Assembly (NCBI GenBank): GCA_030607895.1
Contig: JAUWJC010000135.1
Span: 1 to 9,053 of the forward strand
Length of the DNA stretch: 9,053 bases
Direction of reading: 5' to 3'
Source: Pirellulales bacterium
GTDB lineage: Bacteria; Planctomycetota; Planctomycetia; Pirellulales; Thermoguttaceae
Translations under genes and position numbers: made by a program
In this document: positions 6,412 to 9,053 of the stretch, piece after piece
How positions within the stretch are numbered: the stretch's first letter is position 1
Layout: every line of letters starts with the position of its first letter
The notes under the pieces: generated by a model
What the model saw: the letters and a program-made list of their open reading frames with translations, nothing else
What the model was told of the DNA's origin: nothing
The model's database searches: none

Positions 6412-7677
6412 TCAAGGGTACCCTAAATATTTCAACCTCTGATCCCTGGCCCCTAACCCCTCTTTGTTCTTGAATAGTCGTTCGTTCCAGAAATCAACAC
6501 GGCGATTCAGGGCCGCTTCGGTCGATAGGTGCTTGCGGGCGTAGGCCACCGCTCGTTGGGCGTGGTGGAGCCGGGTCGTATCGGTCTGGCCAAGAAGCCT
6601 CCGCGTGGCTGCCTCGATCGCGTCCGGGTTGTCCGCGTCGACCGACTCGACCAGGTTCTCCCGCAATAAAGCGGAATCATCCGACACGCAGGTGATAACC
6701 GGCTTGCCGCAGGCCAGGTATTGCCGCACTTTCTGGTAGGAGTTCCCCACTCGACGGAAACGATCGGGCCGATCCAGGGCGAAACAAACATCGAATGAGT
6801 TCACGTATCGGGGAATCTCGTCGTAAGGCACCTGGCCGGGGATTACCGCGCGGTCCTCTATTCCCAACTCTTTTGCACGCCGCCGGAGACGGTCCGCGCC
6901 GATACCGCCCACAATCACCACACCGAGTTGCGGGTACCGGCCGAGCAGCCGGGTTGCCACCTCGAGCATCTCCATGCCACCCCGGTCGACCGGATAACCT
7001 CCCACGAATCCCAACACCGGATTGAAATGTCCGATTTCCAATGCAGAGCGGCATTTACTTGTCTCTTGTGGACGGAACCGCTGGACGTTCGCGGCATTTT
7101 CCTGGAAGAGGAGGCGGTCCGGCGACAAGCCAAACTCCTTTTCGTGCGATTGGAAACTCAGGCTCGTGCATGTATCCACCGCCAATGCTCGATCGATAAT
7201 CCCTCGAAAAAGGAACAGGTTAAGGCCGCCAAGCGATTTGCACACCAGGCCCTTCAGACCGGTGTTTCTGGTGAACTCCTGAATAGCGCCGAAGGTCTTC
7301 ACGGCGTACGGCACGTGCATCCGCCTGGCTAGATAAAACCCCAAGGGAAGAACTCCAACGCGAACCACGACCAGGTCGAACGACTGCTCGGCCGGCAACT
7401 TGACGTTAACGAGCCGCTGTAACTTGCTCTTGAGGTCGAGTTGCCTAAGGAGGAATTTCAAGGGTGACCGTTTGCTGGAATTTCTATAGAACGTTGTCTG
7501 TCGAACGTTTATGTCGGGGCAAGCGGCCCAAGGGGTCGGCGCGAGTACGTGAACCCGCTCCCCAAACTTGCGCAAAAGGCTTACCATGAACTCCCGCTCG
7601 TTCACGCCTGGACCGTCCGGTTGCGAAACGTCGACCATCGAAACGTAAAGGATCCTTCCGCTGGTGTTCAGATTCAT
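6412..7677 (-). CDS. GT4-like glycosyltransferase (GT-B fold), repeat-encoded C-terminus
   Basis: The 421-residue protein shows the two-domain GT-B plan. The N-terminal half opens with RILYVSMVDVSQPDGPGVNE (8-27). The C-terminal donor half includes VLGFVGGYPVDRGGMEMLEV (221-240), LGVVIVGGIGADRLRRRAKE (251-270), VIPGQVPYDEIPRYVNSFDV (278-297) and YQKVRQYLACGKPVI (314-328). The last segment sits where GT4 proteins normally carry EX7E; here the first glutamate is missing, as in some GT4 subgroups that use S/N-x-K-x-x-E/Q-Y. Donor sugar is unknown. ATG 7677 overlaps the deacetylase TGA as ATGA, with AGGA (7688-7691) 10 nt upstream, so translational coupling is likely; an upstream start at 7716 is less convincing. 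Residues from about 406 on (EGLGARDQRLKYLGYP) come from inverted GGGGTCA-type repeat DNA, suggesting that the original stop was overrun. Confidence 0.88.
   Translation of the reverse strand: MNLNTSGRILYVSMVDVSQPDGPGVNEREFMVSLLRKFGERVHVLAPTPWAACPDINVRQTTFYRNSSKRSPLKFLLRQLDLKSKLQRLVNVKLPAEQSFDLVVVRVGVLPLGFYLARRMHVPYAVKTFGAIQEFTRNTGLKGLVCKSLGGLNLFLFRGIIDRALAVDTCTSLSFQSHEKEFGLSPDRLLFQENAANVQRFRPQETSKCRSALEIGHFNPVLGFVGGYPVDRGGMEMLEVATRLLGRYPQLGVVIVGGIGADRLRRRAKELGIEDRAVIPGQVPYDEIPRYVNSFDVCFALDRPDRFRRVGNSYQKVRQYLACGKPVITCVSDDSALLRENLVESVDADNPDAIEAATRRLLGQTDTTRLHHAQRAVAYARKHLSTEAALNRRVDFWNERLFKNKEGLGARDQRLKYLGYP
6440..6460. repeat. Inverted three-unit partner of the heptamer array
   Basis: TGATCCC, TGGCCCC and TAACCCC are three heptamers of the same family in reverse orientation to 6331-6400. 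They lie inside the 3' end of the GT4 gene and encode its tail residues GLGARDQ. In the minus-strand transcript this G-rich segment comes first and can pair with the later C-rich array across a loop of about 40-70 nt. Confidence 0.85.
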
Positions 7678-8903
7678 CGGTTGTGGTTCCTGATGAGTTT
7701 GCCACGTGCGAGCCATTTCTCGCCTATCTCGCGCATCGTGCCGAAATGGGCTTTTTTCTCGCGTAGCATTTTCAGAATGCGCCGGTAAGTATTTTCATAG
7801 AGCGGTCGGCCGAGCGTGCCGGGGTGCCAGAGGATTGTCAAAACGCCTCCTACCGCCTCGACCCGCTCGATGATCCGCTCGGCACAGTCCATGACCAGGT
7901 CTTCCGATCCGCATCCGAGGATATCGACCAGGCACTTGTCCTGGACGGCCAGCGGCAGCTCGAGCACGTCCAACTCGGTTTCGGAGTTGGAGGCCGAAAA
8001 AGGGACCAGGTTTAATTTGTGCGAAGCACCCTCCGGGCCATTGGGGCAAATTAAACCTGGTCCCTTTTTCGGCTCGGAGTTGAAGTCGTGGAGCAACCAC
8101 GGATAGCATGTGCCGTGGCGGAACCCGATGTTGTCGTTCAGCCCCAGGCTGGAATCGACCAGCAGCCCGGCCTCGTGATGTACGCGCGGCGTGCGGCGGA
8201 TGTCGAAATGCAAGTGGGGGTGCCGGACACTTGTGACGGCCGCGTCGATGACGGTTTCCACCTGTTCCTTCTGGCATTTTAGTTCGTCGCCGCAGTCGAA
8301 TGCTCCCCAGGCAGCGTGCAATCCGACCTCCCAACCCCGGCCGTGAATCTCCCGCATCATTTGGGCCACGCTACAGGTTTGCCCATCGAAGCGGACCGTG
8401 TCCGAGTAGCGGTAAGCCCCGTCGGAGTAGTGGGGGCGGTTGGAGCGCTCGGGCAGAAAGAGAAACGTCGATTTCGCGCCCACCTCGGCTTCCATGGCCA
8501 ACCATCGCTCGAATGCACAAACCGGATCGCTGCCGCGCAAAGGATTCAGCGACCGGCACAGGCCGACAACGGACGATTCGAGAGCGCGCGCCGCCCGGCC
8601 GTCCCATTCATAACGCAAGTGGCGGCCACAGTTGACGGCTTTACGCCAATGCATTCGCGGGTTAAGCGAGGCCACGTTGTCGACGTCGTGAGTAAGGCAA
8701 ACGGCAAACCGGGCGCCGCCTGGCCAGCAGGGCCTTGGTCCGCCCGCTCGAAGATGCTCTTCGTCGGCCCAGGGCCGATAAAGAGAATGCTCGCGGCCGA
8801 CCGCACCGAAGTTGCCCGACGTGGCCTGATAGCACTCCTGGCCAAAACGGTCCAGCAGCCGGGCCTCGCGGGCGCCTGTGGTCGGCTCTATTGTGTTTCT
8901 CAT
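7674..8903 (-). CDS. NodB-like polysaccharide deacetylase with an in-frame repeat insertion
   Basis: The 409-residue protein resembles NodB-homology deacetylases found in polysaccharide clusters, metal-dependent enzymes that remove N- or O-acetyl groups from sugars. CLTHDVDNV (69-77) carries the motif-1 aspartates D73 and D75. GWEVGLHAA (190-198) corresponds to the motif-2 region, VRHPHLHFD (226-234) to the conserved R-x-H region, and LTILWHPGT (355-363) to the last motif with H360. No signal peptide is visible, so it may act in the cytoplasm on a lipid-linked intermediate. Residues 278-308 derive from an 81-bp palindromic element plus a 12-bp direct repeat; without them the chain reads LLHDFNSETELDVLELPLAV, which fits the family. 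Whether the enlarged protein works is unknown. ATG 8903 has no clear ribosome site. It is the first gene of the minus-strand series here, overlapping the next by ATGA. Confidence 0.85.
   Translation of the reverse strand: MRNTIEPTTGAREARLLDRFGQECYQATSGNFGAVGREHSLYRPWADEEHLRAGGPRPCWPGGARFAVCLTHDVDNVASLNPRMHWRKAVNCGRHLRYEWDGRAARALESSVVGLCRSLNPLRGSDPVCAFERWLAMEAEVGAKSTFLFLPERSNRPHYSDGAYRYSDTVRFDGQTCSVAQMMREIHGRGWEVGLHAAWGAFDCGDELKCQKEQVETVIDAAVTSVRHPHLHFDIRRTPRVHHEAGLLVDSSLGLNDNIGFRHGTCYPWLLHDFNSEPKKGPGLICPNGPEGASHKLNLVPFSASNSETELDVLELPLAVQDKCLVDILGCGSEDLVMDCAERIIERVEAVGGVLTILWHPGTLGRPLYENTYRRILKMLREKKAHFGTMREIGEKWLARGKLIRNHNR
7993..8073. mobile_element. 81-bp palindromic element, copy B (inside the deacetylase gene)
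   Basis: The design is as in copy A: perfect 27-nt inverted arms (7993-8019 and 8047-8073) around a 27-nt middle, 78 of 81 bases identical and the same orientation. It is immediately flanked by TCGGAGTTGGAG (7981-7992) and TCGGAGTTGAAG (8074-8085), a direct repeat with 11 of 12 matching that looks like a target-site duplication. Element plus duplication is 93 bp, or 31 codons, and the deacetylase frame continues through it with no stop. Confidence 0.95.
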
Positions 8904-8921
8904 GCGAACTTGCTAGTGGTT

Positions 8922-8973
8922 AGTGCCGCTTGCGGTTTCGCAACTCACAAGTGCCGCTTGCGGTTTCGCAACT
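8922..8973. repeat. 24-bp perfect direct repeat upstream of the deacetylase
   Basis: AGTGCCGCTTGCGGTTTCGC followed by AACT occurs at 8922-8945 and again at 8950-8973, without mismatch and with a 28-bp period. It lies 19-70 bp upstream of the deacetylase start, where the promoter or leader of the minus-strand series would be expected. It could be an operator pair or, more likely given the rest of the window, another intergenic repeat family. Confidence 0.9.
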
Positions 8974-9030
8974 GAACCGCGACCGGGTGCAGGAACGGAC
9001 TTCTTTTGGGCGGCAGTGGTAGTGGTAGGG

Positions 9031-9053
9031 TGGGGCGAGCGAAGCGAGCCCCA
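9031..9053. repeat. Palindrome at the right edge (TGGGGC...GCCCCA)
   Basis: TGGGGC (9031-9036) pairs with GCCCCA (9048-9053). The interior GAGCGAAGCGA can extend the stem through tandem G-A mismatches to a GC/GC pair closed by a GAA loop. The window ends at the last base of the right arm, so the full extent of the element is unknown. The stretch 8974-9030 between this and the direct repeat shows nothing I recognise. Confidence 0.7.

Noticed and set aside
6331..6460. Possible CRISPR array
   Set aside because: The units are 7 bp and contiguous, without spacers, and no cas gene is present.
6228..6473. GVRGQGP-repeat peptide on the + strand
   Set aside because: It is only the translation of the GGGGTCA array on the strand opposite to both neighbouring genes.
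7205..7223. CGAAAAAGGAACAGGTTAA resembles one arm of the 81-bp element
   Set aside because: It needs two gaps and a mismatch, has no second arm, and encodes a plausible GT4 segment (LNLFLFRG); chance similarity is likely.
7678..7716. Longer N-terminus for the GT4 gene ending at 6412
   Set aside because: It would overlap the deacetylase by 43 nt; ATG 7677 gives the standard ATGA overlap and begins just before the first beta strand.

Overview
The window is a 9 kb piece of a surface-polysaccharide (exopolysaccharide or O-antigen-like) gene cluster from a GC-rich Gram-negative-type bacterium. The low gene density, the multi-enzyme glycan cluster and above all the many intergenic palindromes and short tandem arrays recall Planctomycetota. 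That assignment is an inference; there is no rRNA or marker gene here to test it.

Layout: one gene lies on the + strand at the left, a FemAB/GNAT-type acyl- or aminoacyl-transferase (200-1288). It converges on a minus-strand series that reads right to left: a NodB-like polysaccharide deacetylase (8903-7674), a GT4 glycosyltransferase overlapping it by ATGA (7677-6412), a Wzy-like multi-membrane-span polymerase (6322-4937), a second GT4 glycosyltransferase 3 nt further on (4933-3683), a 503-bp repeat-filled gap, a monotopic sugar-1-phosphate transferase (3179-2517) and a PAPS-type sulfotransferase (2422-1433). Together they could build a glycan: the sugar transferase loads the first sugar on a polyprenyl phosphate, the GT4 enzymes extend it, the polymerase joins the repeat units, and the deacetylase, sulfotransferase and FemAB-like protein decorate the chain. 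No flippase, outer-membrane export protein or chain-length regulator lies in the window, so the locus must extend further or use genes elsewhere.

The most unusual content is the repeats. At least eight structurally different families sit in or between seven genes, and several have become protein-coding. An 81-bp element (two 27-bp perfectly complementary arms around a 27-nt middle) occurs twice with 78 of 81 bases identical. One copy lies inside the deacetylase gene, is flanked by a 12-bp near-perfect direct repeat, and adds 31 residues without breaking the frame. The other supplies the last codons and stop of the sugar transferase and appears to have split a formerly overlapping gene pair. 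A GGGGTCA heptamer array with an inverted partner forms the C-terminus of one GT4 protein and ends 8 nt before the polymerase start codon. A 12-bp unit is repeated three times in frame in the other GT4 gene. The remaining repeats fill the gene gaps and the two window ends.
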